In this document: positions 26,514 to 34,157 of the stretch, in pieces | Numbering within the stretch: position 1 is the first letter of the stretch | Layout of the letters: each line of letters opens with the position of its first letter | NCBI RefSeq assembly: GCF_016405855.1 | Contig: NZ_JAEFCA010000001.1 | Span: forward strand, 634,170-698,169 | From: Flavobacterium sp. IB48 | Lineage (GTDB): Bacteria; Bacteroidota; Bacteroidia; Flavobacteriales; Flavobacteriaceae | Reading direction: 5' to 3' | DNA: 64,000 nt | The notes under the pieces: generated by a model | What the model saw: only the letters and a program-made list of their open reading frames with translations | Told to the model about the DNA's origin: nothing | The model's database searches: none | Position numbers and translations under genes: made by a program

Positions 26514-26747
26514 TTACTCAATCACCAAATAAGGATCAAGAATTTCGGCTAATTCATTTAACCAAAAGAAACCATCTTCAATATTTACGGTTTCGGTTTT
26601 CATAAATCCATCTTCTCGTATTGCATTTAACGCGATTAGGAAATTGACTTGCCTAATCGTTTTCGCCATACTTTTAGAATCAATTGAATTGTTGAAGAAT
26701 TCAGTTAACCTTAATTCGGTTTCTTTGGAAAGGGTGTTGGTACTCAT
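26514..26747 (-). CDS. Small conserved-looking hypothetical protein
   Basis: A 77-residue, mostly helical, acidic protein starting MSTNTLSKETE and ending ILDPYLVIE. There is no signal peptide, membrane segment or recognisable motif. An in-frame ATG at 26870 would add 41 residues rich in Arg, Trp and Cys, encoded by an unusually GC-rich stretch (26770-26855). That extension looks like translated non-coding repeat, so the shorter start is preferred. Both starts are preceded by the same bases, AAACTTCAAAT. It follows the restriction-modification system tail-to-tail. The function is unknown. Confidence 0.55.
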   Translation of the reverse strand: MSTNTLSKETELRLTEFFNNSIDSKSMAKTIRQVNFLIALNAIREDGFMKTETVNIEDGFFWLNELAEILDPYLVIE

Positions 26748-27091
26748 AAATTTGAAGTTTAGGGAAAATAAACCCGCACGGGTTAGCTGTCCTACGCCTT
26801 CAAATACGCGTTGCAGTTGTTTCCAATACCGCCAGCATGCCGTACGGGCAAAAATTTTTTTTGTGTTCATTATTTGAAGTTTTAGGATCTCCAAATATAT
26901 GAAAAACAAAAATAAATTGTAAGTTTTTTCCTTATTTAAAAAATAAAATACTTTAAGTATATTTTCTCTAAATCGAAATTACAAAATTGAAAAATAAATC
27001 AATTTAAAATTTCATAATATTTCCTTAACCTACTTGTCTTTTATCTTTAAAATCGATAAGTTTGAGAATGAATCATTAAATTTTATTTGTT

Positions 27092-27406
27092 ATGAAAGTA
27101 CAAATCAACACCGACAAAAACATTGAAGGAAGTGCAAGATTAGAAAGTTATTTTTCTGGAGAAGTAGAAAAAAGCTTAGACCGTTTTCAAGATAAAATTA
27201 CTCGCGTAGAAATTCATTTTGGAGATGAAAATGGAGAAAAATTCAGCTTGCATGACAAAAAGTGTGTGATTGAAGTTCGTCCTGTAAAACTACAGCCTAT
27301 TACGGTTACAGAACACGCAGACACTCTAGAAAAAGCCTTTAGCGGTGCATTGGCCAAAGCTAAAAAAACATTGACTTCTACTTTCGAAAAAATAAAAGCA
27401 CATTAA
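27092..27406 (+). CDS. hpf: HPF/RaiA-family ribosome-associated inhibitor
   Basis: A 104-residue short-form hibernation-promoting factor. The S30AE fold pattern is visible: N-terminal strand MKVQINTDKNI, helix ARLESYFSGEVEKSLDRF, strand ITRVEIHFGDENG, then the basic KKCVIEVRP strand and a long C-terminal helix rich in Lys. This family binds the 30S subunit in slow growth and stops translation or promotes dimerisation. It is monocistronic with a strong terminator right after it. A TATCTTTA -7-like sequence is near 27040. Confidence 0.9.
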   Translation: MKVQINTDKNIEGSARLESYFSGEVEKSLDRFQDKITRVEIHFGDENGEKFSLHDKKCVIEVRPVKLQPITVTEHADTLEKAFSGALAKAKKTLTSTFEKIKAH

Positions 27407-27430
27407 TCTGTGTTCCTTTCTATAAAAAAA

Positions 27431-27457
27431 AAGACGTTTCAGCTGAAACGTCTTTTT
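27431..27457 (+). terminator. Terminator of hpf
   Basis: Stem AAGACGTTTC / GAAACGTCTT with loop AGCT, then a T-run; an A-run on the left makes it usable for the convergent lipoprotein gene too. Confidence 0.9.
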
Positions 27458-27483
27458 TGTTTTATATTATTCTGAGAATCTTA

Positions 27484-28140
27484 TTATTCTTTCGGTAAAG
27501 GAGCTCCAACTGCAACATCGCAACGATGCCCCGGTTTTCCGTGCGGCGGATTCATTCCTTCTGCTACTGTAGCTTCTCCACCATCTGTACTCAACAATGC
27601 TGGAACTGCATTTGGCTGAGGGCTTACAGTAAAGTTTTGTGTAACTGTTCCTGTTTGTGCTGTAGTTGACGATGCTGTATTTTTTGCAACAGGCGAATTT
27701 AATGGTGATCCTACCGGAATATCACATCTATGCCCTGGCTGTCCATGAGGCGGATTCATTCCTTTTGCTACTTTAACTGGTGTTGTCGTAGTGGTAGTTA
27801 CAACTTGAGGCTGACTTACTTGTACAGTTTGTCCTGCTTGTGCTGTAACCTGCCCTTGTTGTGGTGGTGCAGAATTTAAAGGTGCTCCAACTGCAATATC
27901 GCAGCGGTGCCCCGGCTGTCCGTGAGCAGGATTAATTCCTTTTGTATCACTTAAAACCGTATTTGGGTTTGTTGCAGGAGTTTGTGCTACTGGCGCAGCA
28001 GGTTTTGTTGTATCTTTTGCAAGTCCTAATCTTACTAATTCTGAGGTTGCTGTACTTTCTTGCGGTTCTAATTCCTTTTTACAAGAAACAAAAAGTAAAG
28101 AAGTAACAGCTATTGAGCTTAGAAGTATTTTTGCCTTCAT
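27484..28140 (-). CDS. Lipoprotein with three NPPHGQPGHRCD repeats
   Basis: A 218-residue lipoprotein. The signal is MKAKILLSSIAVTSLLFVSC (Cys20). Three copies of a roughly 24-residue module, G(M/I)NP(P/A)HG(Q/K)PGHRCD(I/V)xVG(A/S)PL, lie near residues 72-96, 133-157 and 195-218. They are joined by Thr/Ala/Gln/Pro-rich low-complexity linkers. Each module has two His, one Cys and one Asp in fixed spacing, so metal or cofactor binding is plausible, but no function is known to me. The open frame extends to 28167; the ATG at 28140 begins the signal peptide. Low-complexity linkers suggest an extended, exposed protein. Confidence 0.78.
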   Translation of the reverse strand: MKAKILLSSIAVTSLLFVSCKKELEPQESTATSELVRLGLAKDTTKPAAPVAQTPATNPNTVLSDTKGINPAHGQPGHRCDIAVGAPLNSAPPQQGQVTAQAGQTVQVSQPQVVTTTTTTPVKVAKGMNPPHGQPGHRCDIPVGSPLNSPVAKNTASSTTAQTGTVTQNFTVSPQPNAVPALLSTDGGEATVAEGMNPPHGKPGHRCDVAVGAPLPKE

Positions 28141-28256
28141 GACTGGGGTATTTTTATTGAAAATCAAATATAGTGGTTTTTGAGATATTACAACATATAA
28201 GTAATGTAAGATAATTTAAGCTTTACTTTAGGATTGCTATTGCAATGACTTTTTTA

Positions 28257-28344
28257 TTTCACGCAGATTTGGCAGATTTAAGCAGATTTTTTTTAGAAAT
28301 TAATCTGTGTTTATCTGCTCGAATCTTTTAAAATCTGCGTGAAA
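28257..28344. repeat. Intergenic inverted repeat (TTTCACGCAGATTT arms)
   Basis: Arms TTTCACGCAGATTT (28257-28270) and AAATCTGCGTGAAA (28331-28344) are exact inverted copies, with inner AAGCAGATT/AATCTGTG-like words. Same arm as the repeat at 1059-1151. Confidence 0.8.
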
Positions 28345-28428
28345 CCAGAATTATAAAAACTTCCATTTCCTTATATCACTTATATGGTTCAAAAAAAATT
28401 ATACCTTTAAACTCAAATAACATATCTC

Positions 28429-28917
28429 ATGAAGAAAATACTTTTACTCCTTTTATTTGTTGCTTCTTTTGCCAATGCGCAAACAGACAAAATCAAAATC
28501 AATCACACATTAGATGCTTGGCATAAAGCAGCTGCCGAAGTAAAATTTGATGCTTATTTTAATGTATTAGCAGACGACGCTATTTACATTGGAACGGATG
28601 CAACCGAAAATTGGACCAAAAAAGAATTTGCTGTCTGGGCAAAACCATTTTTTGATAAAGGAACTACATGGAATTTTAAAGCTTTAGAACGTCATATCTT
28701 TTTTGATAAATCAGGAAAAATAGCTTGGTTTGATGAATTATTAGATACGCAAATGAAAATCTGTCGCGGTTCTGGAGTTTTAATAAAAGTAGGGAACGAA
28801 TGGAAAATTCAGCATTATGTGCTGTCAATGACCGTTCCAAATGACGAAGTTGATGCCGTAACCAAAATAAAAGCGCCAATTGAAGACGCTTTGATTGCAA
28901 AACTTCAGAAAAAATAA
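28429..28917 (+). CDS. Secreted NTF2-like (SnoaL/DUF4440-type) protein
   Basis: A 162-residue exported protein. The signal peptide is MKKILLLLLFVASFANAQ. The mature part has the NTF2-like cone-fold pattern: a helix LDAWHKAAAEVKFDAYFNVLADDAIYIG, then WTKKEFAVWAKPFF, and strands ending SGVLIKVGNEWKIQHYVLS. These domains often bind small ligands or act as enzymes. No catalytic assignment is possible here. It is monocistronic, with a strong terminator 50 bp after the stop. Confidence 0.8.
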   Translation: MKKILLLLLFVASFANAQTDKIKINHTLDAWHKAAAEVKFDAYFNVLADDAIYIGTDATENWTKKEFAVWAKPFFDKGTTWNFKALERHIFFDKSGKIAWFDELLDTQMKICRGSGVLIKVGNEWKIQHYVLSMTVPNDEVDAVTKIKAPIEDALIAKLQKK

Positions 28918-28966
28918 AACATTTTACGGTTTTCTTATTATAAACGTAACTTTTTGAGCACTTTAG

Positions 28967-29018
28967 AAGCACTGTTCGCCGATTATTTTTAATTAATTCG
29001 GCAAAAACAGTGCTTTTT
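28967..29018 (+). terminator. Terminator after the NTF2-like gene
   Basis: Long hairpin AAGCACTGTTCGCCGA / TCGGC-AAAAACAGTGCTT around an AT-rich loop, followed by a T-run. Confidence 0.75.
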
Positions 29019-29134
29019 TGTAACTTTAGAATAAGATACTGTCAAAAAAAGAACCTGTATTTTACAAATTTCATCAAAATAAAACCCACACCTCTATTTT
29101 AACAGCCTTAAAAACAAGAATCTTTATTTTTTTC

Positions 29135-29142
29135 TAACTTTG
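29135..29142 (+). promoter_or_regulatory. -7 box of the ammonium transporter gene
   Basis: TAACTTTG matches TAnnTTTG exactly, 38 bp before the start codon. No TTG was seen at the usual -33 spacing. Confidence 0.5.
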
Positions 29143-29180
29143 ACCCCAAAAAAAATAGGGTTAAACAAAGTATTTTAAAA

Positions 29181-30563
29181 ATGAAAATAGAAAAACGCTG
29201 GATTATCTCCTTTATCATGATAAGCGTCGTATGTACGATAGGGGCATTTTGGCCAACAGTTACAGAAAATAATTATGTTTTATCAGAATTTGGAACTACA
29301 GATCACATTGTTCCTGCCGATGTTGCCTGGATGCTTACTTCGAGCTGTCTAGTTTTAATTATGACACCAGGATTATCTTTCTTTTATGGCGGAATGGTTG
29401 GAAAGAAAAACGTGATTTCGACCATGCTTCAAAGTTTTATCTGTTTGGGTGTCGTTACGCTTTTATGGGTTGTTGTGGCATTTAGCTTGGCATTTGGCGA
29501 ACCGGTTGGTTTTGGTTCTGGAGATCATTTTTATAGCTTTTTCGGCAATCCGACTACTTTTGCTTTTATGGATTATGTTGGCGTTCTGCCTCATAAACAA
29601 TTGGCCAGTACGATTCCGTTTATGCTTTTTGCTTTGTTTCAGATGAAATTTGCCATCATTTGTCCTGCAATTATCACAGGTTCGTTTGCAGAACGTGTTC
29701 GTTTTATCTCTTATTTAGTTTTCATTAGTTTATTTACCATTTTTATATACGCTCCTTTATGTCATGCCGTTTGGTACCCGACGGGTATTTTAGGAAGTTA
29801 TTTCGGTGTTAAAGATTTTGCAGGAGGAACTGTAGTACATATGAGTTCAGGCTTTGCTGCTTTGGCTGGAGTTATTGTTTTAGGAAAAAGAAAAAACAGC
29901 CAGCATATTCCAACCAATATTCCATTTGTATTATTAGGAACAGGAATGCTTTGGTTTGGCTGGTTCGGATTCAACGCTGGATCTGCTCTTGCTGCCAACG
30001 GAACTGCTGCGATGGCTTTTGCAACCACTACAACTTCGTCTGCTGCAGCCATGTTAACTTGGATTTTCTTTGATAGAATGAACGGAAGAAAAGTTTCTGC
30101 CCTTGGCGCTTGTATTGGGGCTGTAGTTGGTCTTGTTGCCATTACGCCTGCTGCAGGATTTGTTTCTGTACCAGAAAGTATGTTTTTCGGTTTCATTACA
30201 GCGTTGGTTTCTAACACAGCTGTAAATTGTAAATATTCTAAAAAATTCGACGATACGCTTGACGTTTTTGCTTGCCACGGTGTCGGCGGAATCATGGGAA
30301 TGATCTTGACTGCTATTTTCGCTCACGGCGAAGATGCAAGTTTACTTCACGGCGGATGGAATGTTTTCGGACATCACATGATGGCATTGGTTCTAGTTTC
30401 GATCTTTACTTTCTTCGGAGCTTATTTCTTATTTAAAGTAACCAATTTCATTATTCCGCTAAGAGTTTCAGAAGAGTCAGAACACATCGGATTGGATTTA
30501 TCACAACACGATGAATCTCTTGACCCAAAAGCACAACCCATTACTGAACCACATTACGGTTAA
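29181..30563 (+). CDS. amt: Ammonium transporter (Amt/MEP/Rh family)
   Basis: A 460-residue channel. The first hydrophobic segment acts as a signal or an extra helix, and about 11 further membrane helices follow. Family motifs include FFYGGMVGKKNV, the first pore His in APLCHAVWYPTG, the second in DVFACHGVGGIMG, and GTGMLWFGWFGFNAGS. It conducts ammonium/ammonia inward. No glnK (PII) gene lies beside it in this window, unlike the usual amtB-glnK pairing. The His-rich loop HHMMALV and an acidic cytoplasmic tail end the protein. Monocistronic. Confidence 0.93.
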   Translation: MKIEKRWIISFIMISVVCTIGAFWPTVTENNYVLSEFGTTDHIVPADVAWMLTSSCLVLIMTPGLSFFYGGMVGKKNVISTMLQSFICLGVVTLLWVVVAFSLAFGEPVGFGSGDHFYSFFGNPTTFAFMDYVGVLPHKQLASTIPFMLFALFQMKFAIICPAIITGSFAERVRFISYLVFISLFTIFIYAPLCHAVWYPTGILGSYFGVKDFAGGTVVHMSSGFAALAGVIVLGKRKNSQHIPTNIPFVLLGTGMLWFGWFGFNAGSALAANGTAAMAFATTTTSSAAAMLTWIFFDRMNGRKVSALGACIGAVVGLVAITPAAGFVSVPESMFFGFITALVSNTAVNCKYSKKFDDTLDVFACHGVGGIMGMILTAIFAHGEDASLLHGGWNVFGHHMMALVLVSIFTFFGAYFLFKVTNFIIPLRVSEESEHIGLDLSQHDESLDPKAQPITEPHYG

Positions 30564-30579
30564 AAAATATTTTTTTTCA

Positions 30580-30661
30580 GCCACGAATTACACGAATTTT
30601 CACTAATTTTTTTTCTGCATTGCAGTTAAATTGATTCGTGCAAATTCGTGTAATTCGTGGC
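30580..30661. repeat. Intergenic inverted repeat (GCCACGAATTACACG arms)
   Basis: Perfect 20-bp arms at 30580-30599 and 30642-30661 around a 42-bp spacer, directly after the amt stop codon. Relatives begin at 51217, 57905 and 57954. It may end amt transcription. Confidence 0.85.
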
Positions 30662-30744
30662 AAAAAACAAAATATACTTCACATGAATTCGTGGCTGAAA
30701 ACTTTTTAAACCTAATTACGCTATTTTCATTCGTTTATATTCCT

Positions 30745-30752
30745 TAATTTTG
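30745..30752 (+). promoter_or_regulatory. -7 box of trmB
   Basis: TAATTTTG matches TAnnTTTG. It overlaps an in-frame TTG at 30750, which therefore lies at or before the transcription start and cannot be the initiation codon. This supports the GTG start at 30771. Confidence 0.6.
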
Positions 30753-30770
30753 CCGAAAATTTTTGTAAAA

Positions 30771-31448
30771 GTGGGAAGTAAAAATAAACTAAAAAGATTC
30801 AGAGAAAACGAAACATTTCAAAACGTATTTCAGCCAACGAGAGAAGAAGTTGTAGGCGATTTAATGCCTTTAAAAGGAAAATGGAATTCTGATTTCTTTA
30901 AAAATGATAATCCATTAGTTTTAGAGTTAGGATGTGGAAAGGGAGAATATTCTGTTGGATTAGCAGAGAAATACCCAAACAAAAATTTTATCGGAATTGA
31001 CATTAAAGGTGCTCGTTTCTGGCGCGGTGCTAAAACTGCTGTTGAAAACGGACTTCATAATGTTGCTTTTGTTCGTACTCAAATCGAATTGATCAATCAT
31101 ATTTTTGCTGAAGGCGAAGTTGACGAAATCTGGATTACTTTCCCAGATCCACAGATCAAATACAAAAGAACGAAACACAGAATGACTAATTCTGAGTTCT
31201 TGAAATTGTACAAAAAAATCTTGAAAAAAGACGGTGTTGTAAACCTTAAAACCGATAGCGAATTCATGCACGGTTATACTCTTGGATTGCTTCACGGTGA
31301 AGGTCACGAAGTTTTATACGCAAATCATAACGTATATAAAAACGAAGGAAGCCCAGAAGTTGTGACTTCTATCCAGACTTTTTACGAAAAACAATATTTA
31401 GAAATTAATAAGGCAATTACGTATATTCGTTTCAAAATTAAAGACTAA
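30771..31448 (+). CDS. trmB: tRNA (guanine-N7-)-methyltransferase
   Basis: A 225-residue SAM-dependent enzyme that makes m7G46 in tRNA. The SAM loop is LVLELGCGKGEYSVGLAE, with FIGIDIKGARFWRGAK following. The family signature is EIWITFPDPQIKYKRTKHRM, then LKTDSEFMHGYT. The start is a GTG (protein MGSKNKLKRF...). A more upstream in-frame TTG at 30750 is inside the -7 promoter box and is rejected. It is followed 41 bp later by the LysE-type gene and may be co-transcribed with it. Confidence 0.94.
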   Translation: MGSKNKLKRFRENETFQNVFQPTREEVVGDLMPLKGKWNSDFFKNDNPLVLELGCGKGEYSVGLAEKYPNKNFIGIDIKGARFWRGAKTAVENGLHNVAFVRTQIELINHIFAEGEVDEIWITFPDPQIKYKRTKHRMTNSEFLKLYKKILKKDGVVNLKTDSEFMHGYTLGLLHGEGHEVLYANHNVYKNEGSPEVVTSIQTFYEKQYLEINKAITYIRFKIKD

Positions 31449-31489
31449 CTTTAATTTTGAAACCTTTATCTAACCGATTTAATAACTAA

Positions 31490-32128
31490 ATGATCTACCT
31501 TACTCCCCTAATTTCAGGTTTTATTGCCGCTGCCATTGGAACTATTCCGCCTGGATTGCTCAATATGACGGCTGCCAAAATAAAAATGAAAGAAGGGAAA
31601 AAGAATGCTCTATCATTTGTAATTGGCGCGGTTCTAATTATTTTTTTTCAGGCTTACATTGCGGTATTGTTTGCTCGTGTGATAGACAATCGCCCAGATG
31701 TTGTAACCTTATTGCGTGAAGTTGGTTTTGTTATTTTTTCAATCTTAACTATTTACTTTTTATTTTTTGCGAAAGATCCAATAGCAAAGAAAAAAACCAA
31801 AATAAAGAAGAGTAGTAAAAAAAGTAGTTTCTTTCTCGGAATGCTGCTTTCTGGATTAAACTTCTTTCCGATTCCGTATTATGTTGTCGTAAGTGTTACA
31901 TTGGCTTCATACAATCTTTTTACATTTCAAAACCCAATTATACTAACATTCGTATTAGGTTCTGTTCTTGGCGCTTTTGGAATTTTATACAGTTATATCG
32001 CTTTTTTCGGAAGAATAGAAAAGAAAACCGATTATTTCATGCGTAACATGAATACCATTATCGGAACCATTACTGGATTAGTCGCTGTTGCAACACTTTT
32101 TAATATCCTAAATTACTACTTCGGATAA
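31490..32128 (+). CDS. LysE-family exporter
   Basis: A 212-residue membrane protein with about six hydrophobic helices. It shows the LysE/RhtB N-terminal pattern ISGFIAAAIGTIPPGLLNMTAAKIKMKEGKKNAL, a central basic loop (KKKTKIKKSSKKSS) and the second-half motif SGLNFFPIPYYV. This superfamily exports amino acids or related metabolites. The substrate is not predictable. It lies just after trmB on the same strand. Confidence 0.8.
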   Translation: MIYLTPLISGFIAAAIGTIPPGLLNMTAAKIKMKEGKKNALSFVIGAVLIIFFQAYIAVLFARVIDNRPDVVTLLREVGFVIFSILTIYFLFFAKDPIAKKKTKIKKSSKKSSFFLGMLLSGLNFFPIPYYVVVSVTLASYNLFTFQNPIILTFVLGSVLGAFGILYSYIAFFGRIEKKTDYFMRNMNTIIGTITGLVAVATLFNILNYYFG

Positions 32129-32135
32129 TTTTGTA

Positions 32136-32247
32136 GCCACAGGTTAAAAGGATTAAAATGATTTTTTTTACTTTGTGGTAAATAATTTTTCACGCAGATT
32201 TTTACGATTTTTTGCAAATAATCAATTTAATCCTTTTAATCTGTGGC
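32136..32247. repeat. Intergenic inverted repeat (GCCACAGGTTAAAAGG arms)
   Basis: Arms GCCACAGGTTAAAAGGATTAAA and TTTAATCCTTTTAATCTGTGGC differ by one pair. The spacer contains a lone TTCACGCAGATTT arm from the other repeat family. It ends 18 bp before the ATG of the alkyltransferase-like gene, so it lies in that gene's promoter or leader. Confidence 0.8.
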
Positions 32248-32264
32248 AAAAAAAAGACAAAACC

Positions 32265-32591
32265 ATGGCAGAAGATAATTTTTTTGAAAGAGTTTATGTA
32301 ATCGCCAGACAAATTCCGTTTGGAAAAGTTACTTCTTATGGCGCTATTGCAAAAGCATTGGGCACAGCACGTTCTGCACGAATGGTCGGTTGGGCAATGA
32401 ACGCTTGCCATAATATGGATGATGTTCCTGCACATAGAGTCGTAAACCAAAAAGGGCTACTAACAGGAAAACATCACTTTGACGGAACTAATTTAATGCA
32501 GCAACTTTTAGAAAACGAAGGCATTAAAGTAGTCAACAATCAGATTGTAGATTTTGAGAAACATTTCTGGAAACCAGAAGTTGAAATTTAA
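32265..32591 (+). CDS. Alkyltransferase-like protein (ATL; MGMT fold without active Cys)
   Basis: A 108-residue protein with the C-terminal MGMT/Ada DNA-binding fold (VYVIARQIPFGKVTSYGAIAKALG; ARMVGWAMNAC). The methyl-acceptor motif PCHR is PAHR here (DVPAHRVVN), so the catalytic Cys is replaced by Ala. This is the hallmark of ATL proteins, which bind O6-alkylguanine and flag it for nucleotide excision repair. The open frame could reach 32175 but that part is repeat DNA; the ATG at 32265 matches the family start. Confidence 0.88.
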   Translation: MAEDNFFERVYVIARQIPFGKVTSYGAIAKALGTARSARMVGWAMNACHNMDDVPAHRVVNQKGLLTGKHHFDGTNLMQQLLENEGIKVVNNQIVDFEKHFWKPEVEI

Positions 32592-32609
32592 AAACAATCA
32601 TATCTCATC

Positions 32610-32674
32610 TGTCAGGCTGAGCGGAGTCGAAGCCCAATCAAGTAATAAGCCCTTCGACTTCGCTCAGGGTGACA
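32610..32674. repeat. REP-like inverted repeat between convergent genes
   Basis: Arms around GAGCGGAGTCGAAG and CTTCGACTTCGCTC pair with few mismatches over about 26 bp. It is GC-rich relative to the surroundings and lies between the ATL gene and the facing histidine-kinase gene. Probably acts as a bidirectional terminator. Confidence 0.75.
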
Positions 32675-32697
32675 AAGGTAGTTTCACCTCATTATTT

Positions 32698-34023
32698 TTA
32701 AATCAAGCAAATCACAAAACTCGTTTTATCTTCGTCCGTTTGATAACTTAAATAACCTCCATGAGCTTCTATAATGTTTTTAGAAAGCGTCAAACCAATT
32801 CCCGCTCCATCTTTTCTAGTGGTGAAAAATGGCAAGAAAACTTTATCTCTAATTTCTGCGTCTACTCCTTTTCCGTTGTCTGAAATCACAATGAAAAAGC
32901 GATTATTTTCAGTATAACTGGAAATTATCAATTTCTTTTCTGTTTTTTCTTTTAATGCATGAATACTATTGGTAATCAAATTGATAATTACCTGCTCCAT
33001 CTGATTTTTATCAATCATAATAGAACGGGAACTGTGTATTTCATTCACCAATTCTATTCCTTCTTCTTTCAAAATCGGACTCATAATACGCAGACAATCT
33101 TCAAACAGAGCATTAATTGGCGTCATTTGCTTGTTTGGCGTTGGCAGCATTGCCAGTTTACGGTAATTCTCTACAAAAAACTGTAAATGATCGCTCCTAT
33201 TTATGATGGTCGAAATACTGCTTTTGATGTCTTCAAAATCATCTTCTTCCAATTCCTCCTGATCTACAATATGAAGCAAATTCTGCGAAAGCGCACGAAT
33301 AGGCGTTAAAGAATTCATTAATTCATGCGAAATAATCTTCATTAAATTAATCCACGCTTCTTTTTCTTTTTTCTCAATCACACGTTGAATACTGTCTAGC
33401 AAAATGATAAAATACTCTTTATCGTAGGTTTGCGTATATGAAGTCTGCAACATAAATGTCTGCAAATCCTGATCTTCAATTTTGATTGAAATGGCGGTTT
33501 TTAATTCGGTAAAACCAACCTTTTCAATTTCGCCACACAAACTCGGAAGATAGTTTTTCAGGTATTTCCAATGACTCACTTTTGGCACTTTAAAAAGCTT
33601 CGAAAAACAGTCATTCATTATAAAAATGGACCAATCCTTATTTTCTTTTTCTAAGATTAAAGCGGCGGTATCGATACTGTTCAAAATCGAACGGTAGATT
33701 AATTCTTTGGAAATCTGCTCTTGTTTCTGAACCTTTAAAGTATCATATAAAAGATACAGACTATTGAAGTTGTCTTTTTTATGTTCTTCTGGAAAATGAG
33801 CAGAAAAGTCGTTATGCAGAATAGAGTTTATCGTTTTGTCATAAAATAGCAATTGGTTTTTGACAAAAAAATACATTTCGAATAGGAAAATCAAAACAAA
33901 AACACCAACCAATAAAGCATTGTATTGAAATCCTTTATAGAATAATAATGCACTGGCAAGGAAGAGCACCATGACAAATAGAACTCTAACAAACAACGCA
34001 TTATAAAATTTCCAGTTCTTCAT
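32698..34023 (-). CDS. Sensor histidine kinase of a sigma-54 two-component system
   Basis: A 441-residue NtrY-like kinase. Two membrane helices lie near residues 8-50. A PAS-like region follows (about 105-210; SILNSIDTAALILEKENKDWSIFIMND). The HisKA has phospho-acceptor His233 in ISHELMNSLTPI, and the HATPase has NLITNSIHAL, VISDNGKGV and GAGIGLTLSKNIIEAHGG. Only a short periplasmic loop exists, so the signal is probably sensed in the membrane or cytoplasm. It lies downstream of, and co-oriented with, the sigma-54 regulator gene. Confidence 0.9.
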   Translation of the reverse strand: MKNWKFYNALFVRVLFVMVLFLASALLFYKGFQYNALLVGVFVLIFLFEMYFFVKNQLLFYDKTINSILHNDFSAHFPEEHKKDNFNSLYLLYDTLKVQKQEQISKELIYRSILNSIDTAALILEKENKDWSIFIMNDCFSKLFKVPKVSHWKYLKNYLPSLCGEIEKVGFTELKTAISIKIEDQDLQTFMLQTSYTQTYDKEYFIILLDSIQRVIEKKEKEAWINLMKIISHELMNSLTPIRALSQNLLHIVDQEELEEDDFEDIKSSISTIINRSDHLQFFVENYRKLAMLPTPNKQMTPINALFEDCLRIMSPILKEEGIELVNEIHSSRSIMIDKNQMEQVIINLITNSIHALKEKTEKKLIISSYTENNRFFIVISDNGKGVDAEIRDKVFLPFFTTRKDGAGIGLTLSKNIIEAHGGYLSYQTDEDKTSFVICLI

Positions 34024-34040
34024 TTATTATTTTTTTTTCT

Positions 34041-34104
34041 AGCCACAGATTAAAAAGATTAAAGGGATTTTTTATCTGCTGAATTTGTAAAATCTGCGTG
34101 AAAC
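34041..34104. repeat. Mosaic of two repeat arms between regulator and kinase genes
   Basis: The left part is AGCCACAGATTAAAAAGATTAAA (one repeat family); the right part is AAAATCTGCGTGAAAC (the other family). The two arms do not pair with each other. This looks like a recombinant or degraded element. Confidence 0.6.
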
Positions 34105-34157
34105 TAAAATTTAAGACAAAGTAAAAATCTTGACTCTTAACTCTTGCTTCTTTCTCT

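Noticed and set aside
24105..26909. A larger phage-defence island around the R-M genes
   Set aside because: Neighbours are an AsmA-like protein and a small ORF followed by hpf; no other defence gene, integrase or direct repeat was seen.
29798..30295. Minus-strand open frame of 165 codons inside amt
   Set aside because: Antisense to the conserved AmtB core; repetitive Pro/Ala/Thr translation is typical of a shadow frame.
30750..30770. TTG at 30750 as start of trmB
   Set aside because: It is part of the TAATTTTG -7 promoter box and would precede the transcription start.
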